A DNA stretch of 64,000 nucleotides from Cranoglanis bouderius (lineage: Eukaryota; Chordata; Actinopteri; Siluriformes; Cranoglanididae), in contig CM042555.1 in NCBI GenBank assembly GCA_023630585.1, forward strand, positions 10,996,001 to 11,060,000, in the 5' to 3' direction. Positions 50,630 to 61,916 of this stretch are shown here, in pieces (the stretch's first letter is position 1; each line of letters starts with the position of its first letter). The position numbers and the translations under genes were made by a program. The notes beneath the pieces are model-generated. The model worked only from the letters and a program-made list of their open reading frames with translations. It had not been told where the DNA came from and searched no databases.

Positions 50630-53600
50630 CTGCAGAGATTAACACACAATGCTAGCTTTAAATTCAAGATTTGAGCACTTTGTCAGCTTTCTGATACAAT
50701 TAAATTCTTAGTTAGCATATTCTCATGGATGCTGCAGTAGGAAATGAAAGAAATTATGACAAATAGAATAAAGACAGTGTTAAAAAAAAAAAAGGGAAAA
50801 GAAAAGAAAAACACTTTTACATAATCCTACATAGAGACTGTGCAAGACTCTGTGCCACACTGGAATAAAATAAAAAATATGGCATAAAAATAGGAAATAT
50901 AAAAGCTCTGCTTCAGACATAAAGAACAATGGACATAGGTGATTTTGTTGTTGTTGTTTTTTTTACATATGCATGAGGTGTGGTATTGTGCAACTTATGT
51001 GCAAAATGCAGAGAGAATGTGCACACATTATCCATCCACAAATCAAAACAGGAACAAATCAAAACAGAAAGTCAGTCATACTGAACTTTAATACATTTCC
51101 TACCTTCATTACAATCACAAGGCTATCGATTTGTACAGTCAGATCCTTAAGTGTTTGGACAATGACACAATTTTCGAGATTTTGCCTCTGTTCATCAACC
51201 ACAATTGTTTTTGAAATTAAGCAATCAAGATGTGATTGAAGTGTAGACTTTCAGCTTTAATTCAAGGGGTTTAACAAAAATGTTGCCGTTTTTAGAGTCC
51301 CTCCACTTTTACAGGCTCAAAAGTGATTGGACAATTGACATGGCCAATTAAGGAGAGAAAAGGTCTGGAGTTGATTCCAAGTGTTGAATTTGCATTTGGT
51401 AGCTGTTCATGGGAATTCTCTATATTTGGTCCAAAGAGGTGTCGATTCAAGTGAAGGCGGCCATCATTAGGCTGAAAAAAAACAAAGTAGCCCTATCAGA
51501 AAGATAGCAGAAACTTTAGGAGCGGCCAAATCAACAATTTGGTACATTCTTTAAAAGAAGGAATGCACTGGCGAGCTCAGCAACACCAAAAGGCCTGGAA
51601 GTGGATGACCGCAGAACTTTTTCCTTGTTGAAGAAAAACCCCTTCACAACATCTAGCCAAGTAAAGAACACTCTCAAGGAGGTAGGCATATCATTGTCAA
51701 AGTCTACAATCAAGAGACACCTTCATGAATGTAAATACAGTTGGTTTACCTCAAGATGCTAACCACCGGTAACACTCAAGAACAGAAAGGCCAAATTAGA
51801 CTTTGCCAAAAAAAAAAAAAACAAGCCTGCCCAGTTCTGATGCAAGATTAACTTGCACCAGAATGATGGGAAGAGTATGGAGAAGGAAAGGAAGGGCAGG
51901 GCTAATGATCCAAAGCATACCACATCATCTGTCAAACATGGTGGAGAAAGTGTTATGGCATGGGCATGTATGGCTGCCAATGGAACTGGGTCACTAGTGT
52001 TTTTGCATGCTTTTCACATATGGAAGACGAAACTGAAGGCAGAAAGACCCACAAACAAGCAGCAACTGAAGGCAGCTGCAGTAAAGGCCTGGCAAAGCAT
52101 CTCAAGGGAGCAAACTCAGCATTCGGTGATGTCCATGGGTTCCAGATTTCAGGCAGCCATTGACTGCAAAGGATTTGCATCCAAGTATTAAAAATAATCC
52201 TAATATGATTATGATTATGTTAGTTTGTCCAATTACTTTTGAGCCTGAACTCAAAAATGGTTGTAATTCCTAAACAGTTAATGAAATATTTTTGTTAAAC
52301 CCCTTGAATTAAAGCTGAAAGTCTACACTTCAATCTCATCTTCATTTCAAATCCATTCTGGTGGTGTACAGAGGCAAAATTACAAAAAGCGTGTCACTGT
52401 CCAAATACTTATGGACCTGACTGTACATCCTAGATTTGAGCACAACAGCTCAGTACAACAGGGTTCAGTCCACTGAGACAGCATCTTCAAAACACTCTGA
52501 AATCGAGATTGTGACCTTGTGAAGGTCAAATCAAGTTCTCACCATGATGGCATGAGGCAGGTAGCCGTTCGTTTGACTCTGAAGACCCACAGTGTTCAGC
52601 TGCGACGCCACGTAGCGCTCCGGAGAGGGAATTTCCAGAGACGCTCGCTTGATCTTACTCAGCTTGGTTGTCACGAAGAAGGGCAACACGCTCTAGATTG
52701 GAGTGAACATTATAGGTTAATAACAAAAAATAAAAATAAAAAAAGTTACCTTTGATCCTTCCTGCACTTGTTTTTCCACTTTTTGTCCTCAACCTGATCA
52801 AAATTCCCACCCAGCAGTCAGCTCTCCCCCATCATACGACAGCTACCAACCCGGGGAGAGAGAAAGTCGACATGTGCTCCCTCTAAAATTAATCTTTTCG
52901 AACTGTTGATTATGTTGTGTCACAGAGCAGCATAACACACACAGAGGAAAGCGCTATCTGCCCTCTTCTGCATACCTGATCTCCCAGACATCCACGATTG
53001 GCTAGTGTCGCTGTGATTGACAGGGGAGAGTGAATAGGTCCCTCCCACCTAGAGAGATGCTCCTTTGATGATAGAGGAACAGTTTTCTGCTTGCTCCTGG
53101 GTTTTTTTATCTGTATTTTTGGCAATGTTTCCTCTTACCTGGATGATGATGCCCTTGCTTCTGTACTCAGCATCCAGTCCACGAGAGAAGAAATCCACAA
53201 AAGCCTGATGAAAAGGAGTTGAAAGGCAATTTAATAAGGCAAAGTTTAAATTGAAACGAATATTCAAATTATAAAAATAAAAAGACTGAGCAAATGGTTT
53301 CTTAACAAAATTTTCCACTTAAAATTGTGAAGTCCAAACATTAAAGAGAAAATTAAAGTAGGCACTCTGTAATTGAGTAAAATGAGCTCAAGGAAATTCA
53401 TGCTCGTGTGACTCAGTAGCTCTGAGAGAAGGTGAAAAAGAGGGTGTTAATGAACAGAAGAAACACAAAATCTTTAAAAGACAAGGGCTAAAACTCAAGA
53501 CTTGCATAAATAAGCTTTACAGTCCTATCCATTATGGTTCATTTTTCTTTTTGTCCTTTGTTCATTTCCTTACTCCATCCATCGACAGTAAATCCCAGTG

Positions 53601-55058
53601 TTCAGTGGACCTGACAACTGCCGGTGACAAACTGCTGCTGTTCATTGCTCTGCAAGAGAGCGTTTGTCCACAAAAAAGGCCAGTGGGGACAGCCTCAATG
53701 ACATCACGCGCTGTGTGTGTGTTGCTAAGATACACTGAAGTAGGAGACAGTCTGGTCGGCTTTGACTACTGCATGATTTTTCATATATTTCACTCAACAA
53801 GCCATGAATTGTTGCTTATAACTACAGCCATCTGATGTTCAGCACTGACGGTCTTTAAAGTCAGGCAAAACTTGATTTGAAGGCTAGAAACTGTTTTCGT
53901 GATTATGGTGCACACGCAAATACAACGCATGAATGCATTTGAATGAATACATATTCAAGAGATGTGTCTTCTGCTGAGGTATCCAATCAAATCAGCGCTT
54001 GTTTTTTTCCCTGTAAGAACTGAATGCGCACAGTGCAGCGTAGTGACATTTACATAACGACTTATGATTAGACATAATTGACTGATTTTTATATCAACTT
54101 TTAGTGGTAGAAATACCCAGCTGACTGACAACTTATAGCAAGTTTGTCTTGTCTTTGTCAATGATGACTACAGTTGTGCTAATATGTTTACATACGCCCT
54201 GCAGAATCTGCAAAATGTTAATAATTTTTTTTTTAATTAAGATTAAAACTAAGATCTTTAAACAATAATACATTACACCAATCATCCTGTACAAAAGTTT
54301 ACACCCCCCGGCTCTTAATGTAGTGTGTTGCTTTCTCGAGAATCAGTAAATGTTTGCACCTTTTGTAATAGTTGTGTACGAGTCCCTCAGTTGTCCTAAG
54401 TGTGAAAAGATGGATCTCAAAGTCATATAGTCACTGTTGGAAAGGGGTCAAATATGCAGAAGATGCTGGAAAATCAAAGAATTTGCAGGACCTGGAGGAT
54501 TTTTCTGAAGAACAGTGGGCAGTTTAACTGCTCGGGACAAACAAGGGACTCATGAACAACCATCACAAAACAAACACAGTCATTGATCATCCAGGTAACA
54601 ACACACAGTATTAATAATCAAGCGTATGTAAACTTTTTACTGGTTCATTTGTGTAAATTCAGTTATTATTGTGTCTTGTGGACTATATGTAAACATCTGT
54701 TACGTGAAACAGCTTATTCAGGGCAGAACTAAATGAAAAACAAAATGCAATTTTAATGATCTCTCTTTTTTTATTATTATTAACATTGTGCAGATTCTGC
54801 AATGGGTATTTAAATTTATTAGCATAACTGTAGACTGAATAACAGAACACCAGTCATGTGCACACAGAGTATTTTTCTGCTTGGCATGGATTCCTGATAA
54901 AAACACTATAAAATTAAAATAAAATTCATAGTTTATTGTGCAGTCCAGGCCAAACAATTAAAACAGCATTACAAGCAAGCACTTTTTATATATTTAAAAA
55001 AAAAAAAAAAAAAAAAGGTTGAAAGATGAGTTTCTCTGCAAAACACGCTTCCTTCCAC

Positions 55059-55093
<35 letters not shown>

Positions 55094-58000
55094 AAATCAC
55101 TACATATTGCAGGAGAATTAATGCCCTGTGTCAAATAGCTTCATTTACATAATCAGCTTCACTAAACTAAAACTATTTCCCACATTTTAAAGATGTTTAG
55201 AATTTTATTTATGTAGGCACATCTAAATTTATTGGATCTTTTCGGAAACTGAAAGCTGACATGTATATATTTGAATTGTATGCTTGTCATTGCAGGTTTT
55301 TTTTCTGGTGTATTTAATACATTTATATTTTTGCCTAATTTTTTCTTTGTTTTGAACTTGCTGGGGGTAAGATATGTTCTATAAGATTCATGTTTTAAAA
55401 TATAAGAACCTTAAAAATTCAAATGTCAAAAATTTTATGTAAATTAGGTCAAAAATAAATCAGCTGGGATTCCCGGGGAAAAGTAGATGCTTTCAAAGTG
55501 GCCAAGTATCTGTGATAATTGCCGTTTAGTAGCCACAACTGCTGTTTCTTATTTTCTACAGACAAAATAATACAAAAAACTCTGCTGTGTTTAGTTATAG
55601 TATATGGGTGAACTAACCTACTTATGTTGGAGATGGGTGATATAAATACTGAACATTCACAAGACTAAGTTGTAAGGAATGGGACAAAATTTTTAAGGCT
55701 GTACTCGAGGTCCGCATGTCTGCACTAAGACGGGGTGCACATGCATTTTTGGACCAAAATAGGTTTGTTTAGGTAGCAACAGTGCACAAACACAAAATTT
55801 TTTTTTTTTAAATAAAAAAATAATAAATAATAAAGCAAAAATAGTTAATTTTCTGCTGCATTTTTTTTTTGTTTTTTTAAACCACACACCAAAACCACTG
55901 CAGTGACAATTTTCATGTGTGCACACAAATTAATTCTCATAAAACGAGTTTTAAATAAAGTGAACGATGACCTTACGCACATTTCTATGGCAAAAAGAGA
56001 GCACTCTGGGTATGGATGAATATGATGAGACCTTGACGCGAGACCTGCACCACTGCACACTGCTGGTTTGATACGGCAGATTTGAGCGCTTGTCTTGGGC
56101 ACGGGTTTCAGTTTCCTCTGCTCTAACACACTTGGTTTAACTCAAAAATGGTATCTTAATTAGCGGGATGAATTAAATAATTGAATTAGTTAAAAGTTCA
56201 AAATTGAATTAAGTTTTGTACAGCACACAAAGTGTACAATGGGAAGCACTGAGCTGTGAGTCTGAAGGATTCTCCACGGCCTTCATGGTTAGTTAAGCTA
56301 GAGACTGTTTCTGGAACGGAGACTGGGGAGGTGGAGGTGCAAAGTAAATTCGAATTGGCTTTCCTTTTTTTACACCACGCCACACAAAGATTGAAAAATC
56401 AAACACCAATTCATTAGAAACTATCTGTGACATGGTTTTTTTGGGTTTTTTTTTTTTTTTTTTCCCCCCCCTCAGCGCAGGGCTTACGTAGCACGTGTGT
56501 TTGACAGACTGGAGCAGGTGAGGAAGTGAAAGAGTGAACTTGCCTTAGAGGACGAGTAGAGAGTGAGGAGTGGTATGGGGTACATGCCGCTCGCAGAGGC
56601 AACGTTCAGGATAACTCCTTTAGACCTGGAATGAAACATGGCACACAGCAGAGATTTGTAGTCTGTGCGAGTCAGCTTATATTCATGCATTTTTTATTAG
56701 CATCAGCGCTCTCTGATTAGCGCGGTTTCCTCTTTCCTAACAGGAGAAATGTGCAAATTAACTAAGCTTTTTATTATGCTTTACTATCGATTTCATTCTT
56801 TTTTTTAATTTCATTACTAAGCTTCTGAAATCTTCAAAAGGTGTTGGTGTTCTATACAGCAGGTTTTGCTTTAAAGTGCACCTATTATTCTTTTTAAACG
56901 TGCCTAATTTTGTTTTAAAGGTCACATACAATAGGTTTACATGTATCCAAGGTCAAAAAACACTTTAATTTTCTCATAATTTACATTGCAGCATTAAATT
57001 TTTTCCCCCCAGTGTCACAAACGATCCATTCACTCTAAACCCCTCCTTTCAGAGAGCTTATACTGCTCTGATTGGTCAGATGTCCCAGTCTGTTGTGACT
57101 GGTCTACCACTTACAGCGTGTGTCGGAAAGGAAATGCCCACTACCATATCAGAGTTTCAGCTCCGCAATTAGGTCAGTTTTACCTTACCAGTTTGAGCCC
57201 GAGTCCGATAATGATGCATCGGAAGAGAAACCTGAACCACCATCGCAAACACGACGAGAACAGTCTGTTTCTCAGTGGTAAGTTTATATGTAGTTTGGCA
57301 ATAACGTGAGTTAGCCGGTTAGCAGGGGCTAACAGCTAACAGGCTAATAGCTGTGCACTGGCTGTACACGTATACGACACAAAACCATGCATTTGGAACA
57401 CCCAGTAGAAAATATATACATAAATAATTAATCAATACTTGCAGGTTGTGATCCAGAGGCACAAGATAGTCCAAATAAAGTGGGTACGGCCCCATTTTTA
57501 ATGAACAATCGTTTCGCAAATCCCGCGTTGACTTCTGCTAGATTTGAGAAGCAGTCGTCAGTGAAATGACGGGAACACAAACGAAGGTCGGAGTTGAACT
57601 GCTGTGGTATCGCTTTAAAATTCATTCTAACCACTGATGCTTTATATCCTCATCCTTTGGGAGTCCATGCAAAGTGGTTTTGCTTTTGCAGCGCAGAAAA
57701 CAACATCTTCTACCTAATCATCAACCTGTTTCAGGACGCAACCTCTGCGACTGTTTGAGGGCGGGTCAAAGTACACGTTGTTCGCAAACAGCCAAAGAAG
57801 ACCAGAGGCGGGTTTTTTTGTTACAGACCTACGTAGGTTTGTACAGGAAGTAAGTCTGGAATTACTGACGACTCGTTTCAGCTGTTCAGAATCGGTTCTT
57901 TCTTTTGGGAGTCAGTAACACCATTTGTCAGGCGCTTTGAGTTTTGAAACTTTGCAGACTTTTTACATTCACAAACAGCTATATAACACACTGCATGAAA

Positions 58001-61000
58001 GGTAATATCTGAAAAAGCATAATGGGTGCACTTTAATATAGAGACCTCTTTTAATGGCCCTGTCGAACCACTACTTACGCACACAGCAGCTCGGCACCCT
58101 CTTGTGGTAACATGATGGACTAACAGCAGGTTAAATTCCCCTTAGCCAGCATTACTTTTTTTAAACTGTTGTGCAGTGATTAACAATTTATTAGATTTCC
58201 ACAAGTCTTCCAAAAGCCAAACCACATTTCATTCCTATGTGGCCTAAAAGTAGCCAAGTGCACATATCTTATATTTCCATTACAATGTGGTGATAGATTA
58301 TGTTATTTTTGTCCTCTGTGTCAGCACAATCTGAGCATTTCAGCTTTTCTGCCAGGTATTGAACACTATAATATTCAAATTCAAAATAAAAAATAAAAAA
58401 AGTGTTCTACATTGTACTACAAAATCAATGAAAACTTTATGAGCTTGTACCTAATCTATATGTACGAGTCTGTACTCATCCACACCTTACATATGACTGG
58501 ATGGTTTGGACCAGATGCAATAATTAAAACATGTGTACTGAATGTGGTGGCTGTGATGCAATGATTAAAAAAAGGGTAAAATTTTCAAGTAGCAACTCAC
58601 CTTTCAACCATTCTGGGCAGTACGAGCCGAGTCATCTGCAGTAAGGAGGTGGAGGAAATGAAGCACACAGATTGCATGAAATAACAGGAATTAGGCATGC
58701 GTATAGAAGAAGAAAACCTTTAGCTCAACTGCAGTGCATATAGTACAGTAGACTACTCCATGAACTATGAGCTACTGTAAAGAATGGTTAGTTGAGTGCT
58801 TTAACAATTCTGCTTTTTTGGCCCAAAGGTGGCAGCAGAGACCGAGGGGATTAAAGTGTTACATTACTTTCAATACTACAGTTCAATGAGTTCATACAAT
58901 GAGATAAAAATTGTGGATTTACATATAGTGCTATGATGTACACACGTTTTTCCTGTTCTCTTAATCTGCATTCATCAGTATGGTTACCTGTCATCATTAG
59001 TGAAAACAAATCCCTTAGCTTGGGTTCAGGTCTGTGTAGAGTTTCACAAAAACACATCGTTTGCTACGTTAAATTCCCCCTAGGTGTGAATGTGTGTGTG
59101 AATTCACATAGAACTGTGCCTCACACCCAGTGTTCCCAGGGTACACTGTGGTTGAGCTGTAGTCAAAACTGCCATTGTCGAGTCCAAGACGTGTCCAAGA
59201 CCAGGACTAGCAGAGTCAAGACTGAATCTTATGTGGGTTGAGGCCAAGTCAAGATCGAGTCCAAACGAAATTCAGTCAAGTCCACGACCATATTTAGTGA
59301 GACGAATGCCCAAGACTGATACAAGTCCGAATACAAATGGCAGTAAGTCCAAGTCAATACAGAAAATGTCTTGAGGCTAAACTCGAGCCCTATAGCCCTA
59401 GACTCGGGATCCACCACAACCCTGACCAAGATACATTGCTTACTGAAGATGGATGAAAAACAAGACAATACAATACAAAACAAACCATACTTTTTCATTA
59501 CCAACACTAAATAACCTGCTGTTAAAATCAGACTTGTGAAGTGCTCTGAACACACAATTGAAAAAACACAAATTTTCACAAACATTGCTGTTATTATGTG
59601 AAAACACTGACATTTAAGAATGAATATAACTATAAAACTCAAGGAAAAGTAATTCCTGCAGAGAATAATTCATTATACTTACTATAAAAAATGTATTATT
59701 GCTGCTAATAGCATTTTTAGCTTTTTTATTGATTTTATTCTTTTTTTTTGTACTGATTTTGAAATGATTTCGTTTCAGCATGGCAGTATTTAACATGTTA
59801 TCAGAATCAAAGTCAAAATGTTCATATCATGACCCAACCAGTCTTCGGTCAGCGTCACAGAATTAATCACAGAGAATACTGTAGAGAAGTGATACTCACC
59901 TGACAAACTGAGGTGATGTTGATGTTGATCATGTTGTTGATGAACTGTAATAAGACACAGCGGGGTTTATTTAGGATCGATTTCAACAGTTGCGGCTCAT
60001 CCGCAAGAGGCAGGTGAGGCAGAGCCCAGCCATATTTATTGGCTAATCAACAAATGTAAATTTGCATGAAGTCCTCATTCAATGTTAAATGTTGCTGTTT
60101 GACAGATATAAGCCGATGTTCCATTTATTTGGTGACCTATCTAGATGTTGCGCGATTGTGGGGCAGCATGCTCATTTTGAGTTATTACACCTAGTGGTAG
60201 TGCTGGGTGATATCGATATAATATCAATATTGTGATAAATGATTATGCGATACACTTTTCTGAGATATCGTTGGTATGGTGATGTATTTTTTACATTTTT
60301 AATAATTACAAATTAAATGGTATTGAATGGATGCTGTTGATTTGGTCTTTTTTTTTTTTTTTTTTTTTTTACTTAATCATCTTTGTCTTTCTAGGAAAGT
60401 ATCGAAAATTATCGTCAAACTCAGTTTAACGTTTTTTTTTTGTTTATTTTACTACTGTTTTGCATAGTTTGTTAGATAAATTATGTATCGTGACAGGCAT
60501 CGTGTGTAGTAGGAACTACAATAAGAGCTAAGAGAGGCCCTTTGGGGCAGGAATCACTCTGCCCCATGTTCGATCCATGAACGTTTTGTTCAACAGTGAG
60601 GGAGGAGCACAGGACACGACAGGCCTCTTCTTATTACCTCTTCTGTGCTTCTCTCACACACTGACAGTGATGATGAGAAACACACCTGATGTCCTGAACA
60701 CAGCTGAACAAAAGGTACATATACCTCTCAAAACGAGCTGCTAGACTGTGTGCTGGACGACTTCATGTTGTTGACTCTCAACTGCGTATTACAAGGTTGC
60801 TTTACAAAATAGCCTGTGGCATTTTTCAAGTGTGATCGCCTCTCAGCTTAATTTTGGTTGAGGCTGTTGCGATTAATAACGTCCTGCCCCACAAACATCT
60901 ACCATCACGAGCCGCTCTTGGATTTCAATACCAGCACGTCAGTCCAGACTTTATGGCACCCACGAAAAATCAACCACACTGCATTTCCATCTCCATTAAC

Positions 61001-61395
61001 CCTCCATAAAACACCACTACTTACATTATCGAGGTTAGGTATGTTGAGAAAAAACTCAGGGTAAGAGTAGGACACTCCGACGTTGTTCACTGTAAGAAAA
61101 ACAGACCAAACTAAAGACAAGAAAGCAGATCAGACATATGAGACGTGCTCGCATCCAGTAGGAGGCAGCAAACACTAGCATATGGCCAGTGTTCATTAAA
61201 GAAACACTCCTACTGTACTCGAAATATCCACTAGTTTAGGAAAAGAGACACCAGTTACACAGTCCACGCCTAGAACATTTTGTTCCAGAAGCCCAAGTGA
61301 CATTACAGGAACACGATAACAACCAGTGAAATACACAAGCTTCCAACCGATTGGCTGGTTGGTAAAATGCAATCACGCACTCAAACACAAACAAA

Positions 61396-61440
<45 letters not shown>

Positions 61441-61573
61441 ACACATACACACACACGCAACCTACCCAAGATCCCAATTTCAAGGCCAGCTAGTCCAGAT
61501 TCAATCTTGGAATAGATATCCACCGATCCAAAGTCTGCAGAGATGGTTTTGGTCTCAACGTTGTACTTGCTCT
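50522..61573 (-). CDS. hsd17b12a: hsd17b12: very-long-chain 3-oxoacyl-CoA reductase, 3' eight coding exons
   Basis: Known role of the family: an ER-membrane short-chain dehydrogenase/reductase that uses NADPH to reduce 3-ketoacyl-CoA in the second step of very-long-chain fatty-acid elongation; it can also reduce estrone. Eight exons (61573-61466, 61089-61025, 59944-59900, 58635-58601, 56625-56544, 53204-53139, 52692-52543, 50629-50522) join in frame to give about 218 C-terminal residues of a protein that is ~310 residues in the family. Visible motifs are NNVG at the start of the second exon and the catalytic Ser (ASASGM) and YSSSK (Tyr-x3-Lys) in the fifth. The last five residues, KQKQG, fit a KxKxx ER-retrieval signal. 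Exon boundaries match human exons 4-11. The N-terminal exons (membrane segment, TGxxxGIG) are not in the window. Assignment to hsd17b12 rather than hsd17b3 rests on the C-terminal part; the 'a' paralog letter is from memory and less sure. Confidence 0.93.
51136..52423 (+). mobile_element. Tc1/mariner element in the last hsd17b12 intron, transposase centre deleted
   Basis: Long inverted repeats: the left end CAGTCAGATCCTTAAGTG and the right end (reverse) CAGTCAGGTCCATAAGTA, continuing to the shared CTTTCAGCTTTAATTCAAG at both sides (~180 bp), with TA flanks at 51134-51135 and 52424-52425. Transposase remains include WYIL then TGELSNTKRPG-like DNA (51530-51620), SSVKHGGESVMAWACMAANG (51910-51980), then directly HIWKTKLKAERPTNKQQ and AWQSISREQTQHSVMSMGSR to a stop at 52191. 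The junction skips the segment that carries the later two catalytic acids. It is antisense to the host gene. Confidence 0.9.
51853..52191 (+). pseudogene. Transposase C-terminal fragment (Tc1 type)
   Basis: 112 open codons of the Tc1 transposase described at 51136-52423. DPKHTTSSVKHGGESVMAWA begins it and LKAAAVKAWQSISREQ / AAIDCKGFASKY end it. Between TGSLVF and LHAFHIWKTK about 100 residues usual in the family are missing, so it cannot be active. Confidence 0.8.
52543..52692 (-). CDS. hsd17b12a: hsd17b12 coding exon G
   Basis: This is a 150-bp exon of 50 codons, phase 0. It starts SVLPFFVTTKLSKIKRASLE and ends GLQSQTNGYLPHAIM. It carries the VLPxxVxTKL segment that closes the substrate pocket and the region before the C-terminal hydrophobic part. 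The donor is ATG|GTGAGA. The acceptor is CTAG with a poor pyrimidine tract, so splicing there may be weak. Confidence 0.92.
53139..53204 (-). CDS. hsd17b12a: hsd17b12 coding exon F
   Basis: This is a 66-bp exon of 22 codons, phase 0 on both sides. It reads AFVDFFSRGLDAEYRSKGII and then IQ, which follows the catalytic YSSSK. The acceptor is CATCAG and the donor is CAG|GTAAGA. The upstream intron (53205-56543) is the largest wholly inside the window and carries the 54171-54830 MITE. Confidence 0.93.
53205..54168. other. hsd17b12 intron sequence, no further exon seen
   Basis: The exons on either side join in frame, so no exon is expected here. A 94-codon plus-strand ORF at 53551 has no recognisable domain. 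Confidence 0.5.
54171..54830. mobile_element. 660-bp Tc1-type MITE in an hsd17b12 intron
   Basis: The left end CAGTTGTGCTAATATGTTTA and the right end (reverse) CAGTTATGCTAATAAATTTA are inverted repeats that extend ~60 bp (both include GCAGAATCTGCAAAATGTTA-like words). TA flanks both ends (54169-54170, 54831-54832). The interior shows no transposase. Confidence 0.85.
54833..56543. other. hsd17b12 intron sequence with homopolymer runs
   Basis: A21 near 54997-55017, T32 near 55060-55090, and T-rich runs near 55797 and 56448. Otherwise AT-rich with no recognised element. Confidence 0.45.
56544..56625 (-). CDS. hsd17b12a: hsd17b12 coding exon E (catalytic Ser/Tyr/Lys)
   Basis: This is an 82-bp exon. 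One base completes Arg, followed by SKGVILNVASASGMYPIPLL and TLYSSSK. It carries the catalytic Ser (SASGM) and the YxxxK pair. The acceptor is TTCCAG. The donor is AAG|GCAAGT, a GC-type 5' splice site with an otherwise perfect consensus. The next exon starts exactly in frame with AFVDFF, which supports use of the GC donor. Confidence 0.93.
56875..58032 (-). mobile_element. Kolobok-like transposon with THAP-domain remnant
   Basis: The target site TTAA flanks both ends (56871-56874, 58033-58036). The 21-bp inverted repeats AGTGCACCTATTATTCTTTTT (left) and AGTGCACCCATTATGCTTTTT (right, reversed) differ at two positions. Inside, on the minus strand, lies a THAP-like domain. TTAA targets plus a THAP DNA-binding domain are the hallmark of Kolobok elements. 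At 1158 bp, most of the transposase is missing. It lies in the intron between exons D and E, in the gene's orientation. Confidence 0.75.
57428..57716 (-). pseudogene. Broken THAP-type zinc-finger coding remnant
   Basis: Read on the minus strand, 57716-57625 gives RRCCFLRCKSKTTLHGLPKD then EDIKHQWLE and a stop. One frame over, MNFKAIPQQFNSDLRLCSRH then FTDDCFSN and RLFIKNGAVPTLF continues the domain. Spaced Cys pairs, CSRHF and the closing AVPTLF box are diagnostic of THAP domains. A single frameshift near 57630 separates the halves, so no functional protein is expected. Confidence 0.75.
58601..58635 (-). CDS. hsd17b12a: hsd17b12 coding exon D
   Basis: This is a 35-bp micro-exon reading MTRLVLPRMVE plus two bases of an Arg codon. 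The acceptor is CTGCAG and the donor is AAAG|GTGAGT. It joins the previous exon in phase 0 and the next in phase 2. The same exon in human reads MTQLVLPGMVE (from memory). Confidence 0.9.
58636..59899. other. hsd17b12 intron sequence with a degenerate repeat
   Basis: 59170-59400 is built of 'gtcaagtccaagac / gagtcc' words typical of a dispersed fish repeat; ends not resolved. Nothing else recognised. Confidence 0.4.
59900..59944 (-). CDS. hsd17b12a: hsd17b12 coding exon C
   Basis: This is a 45-bp exon of 15 codons, phase 0 on both sides, reading FINNMININITSVCQ. It corresponds to the MININI...SVC helix of the family. The acceptor is TTACAG and the donor is CAG|GTGAGT. It is too short to be found by an ORF search and was placed by homology and splice phase. 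Confidence 0.9.
59945..61024. other. hsd17b12 intron sequence with a degenerate repeat
   Basis: 60198-60290 contains GCTGGGTGATATCGATATAA, a word common to a fish dispersed repeat (alternating TATCG/CGATA). T22 near 60350-60370. No further exon. Confidence 0.4.
61025..61089 (-). CDS. hsd17b12a: hsd17b12 coding exon B (NNVG motif)
   Basis: This is a 65-bp exon with acceptor TTACAG and donor AAT|GTAAGT. Two bases complete a Val codon, followed by NNVGVSYSYPEFFLNIPN and LDN. NNVG is the HSD17B12 form of the SDR NNAG motif, which helps shape the cofactor pocket. The exon ends in phase 0. Confidence 0.93.
61398..61457. repeat. (CA)n microsatellite next to a 5' splice site
   Basis: About 30 CA units with two TA interruptions. 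On the hsd17b12 sense strand it is (TG)n starting ~8 bases after the donor of exon A. Confidence 0.97.
61466..61573 (-). CDS. hsd17b12a: hsd17b12 coding exon A (equivalent of human exon 4)
   Basis: This is a 108-bp exon that enters and leaves in phase 1. It reads SKYNVETKTISADFGSVDIY and continues to GLAGLEIGIL, the second half of the Rossmann fold with the conserved ADF segment. The acceptor is TTTCAG and the donor is GG|GTAGGT. A (TG)n tract begins only about ten bases inside the downstream intron. The preceding exon must end in one codon base and lies outside the window, so the intron on this side is longer than 2.4 kb. Confidence 0.92.
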
Positions 61574-61916
61574 CTGAAAGATAACAGAGACGTGAAACTG
61601 TGAAAACCATGAACAAACAGCAACAAGAAATGACAGTGACGTCAGAGGAACGATAAGGAGGTAGTCAGTGAAGGACGAGTGAGGACAAAGCTGCAGTGTG
61701 TGTAGACAACTACAAGAAATCCAAATGTGCTACAATCATCCATGAAAGTTTCAGGAATATTTGCAGGCCATCGACTGCATTCCCTCAGATGATGACATTA
61801 AAATTGTTTAGATAAGAACATGAGTGGATACAGGAAGTGGGCTGGGCTGTGGCAAAGCTGCGCCTTTCTATCAGCCTTTATCAGAGGCAAATAATGAATG
61901 AACAAACTGATTTAAC

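Noticed and set aside
50442..50645. 67-codon minus-strand ORF over the last hsd17b12 exon
   Set aside because: Wrong frame by one base; the spliced frame gives the hsd17b12 C-terminus.
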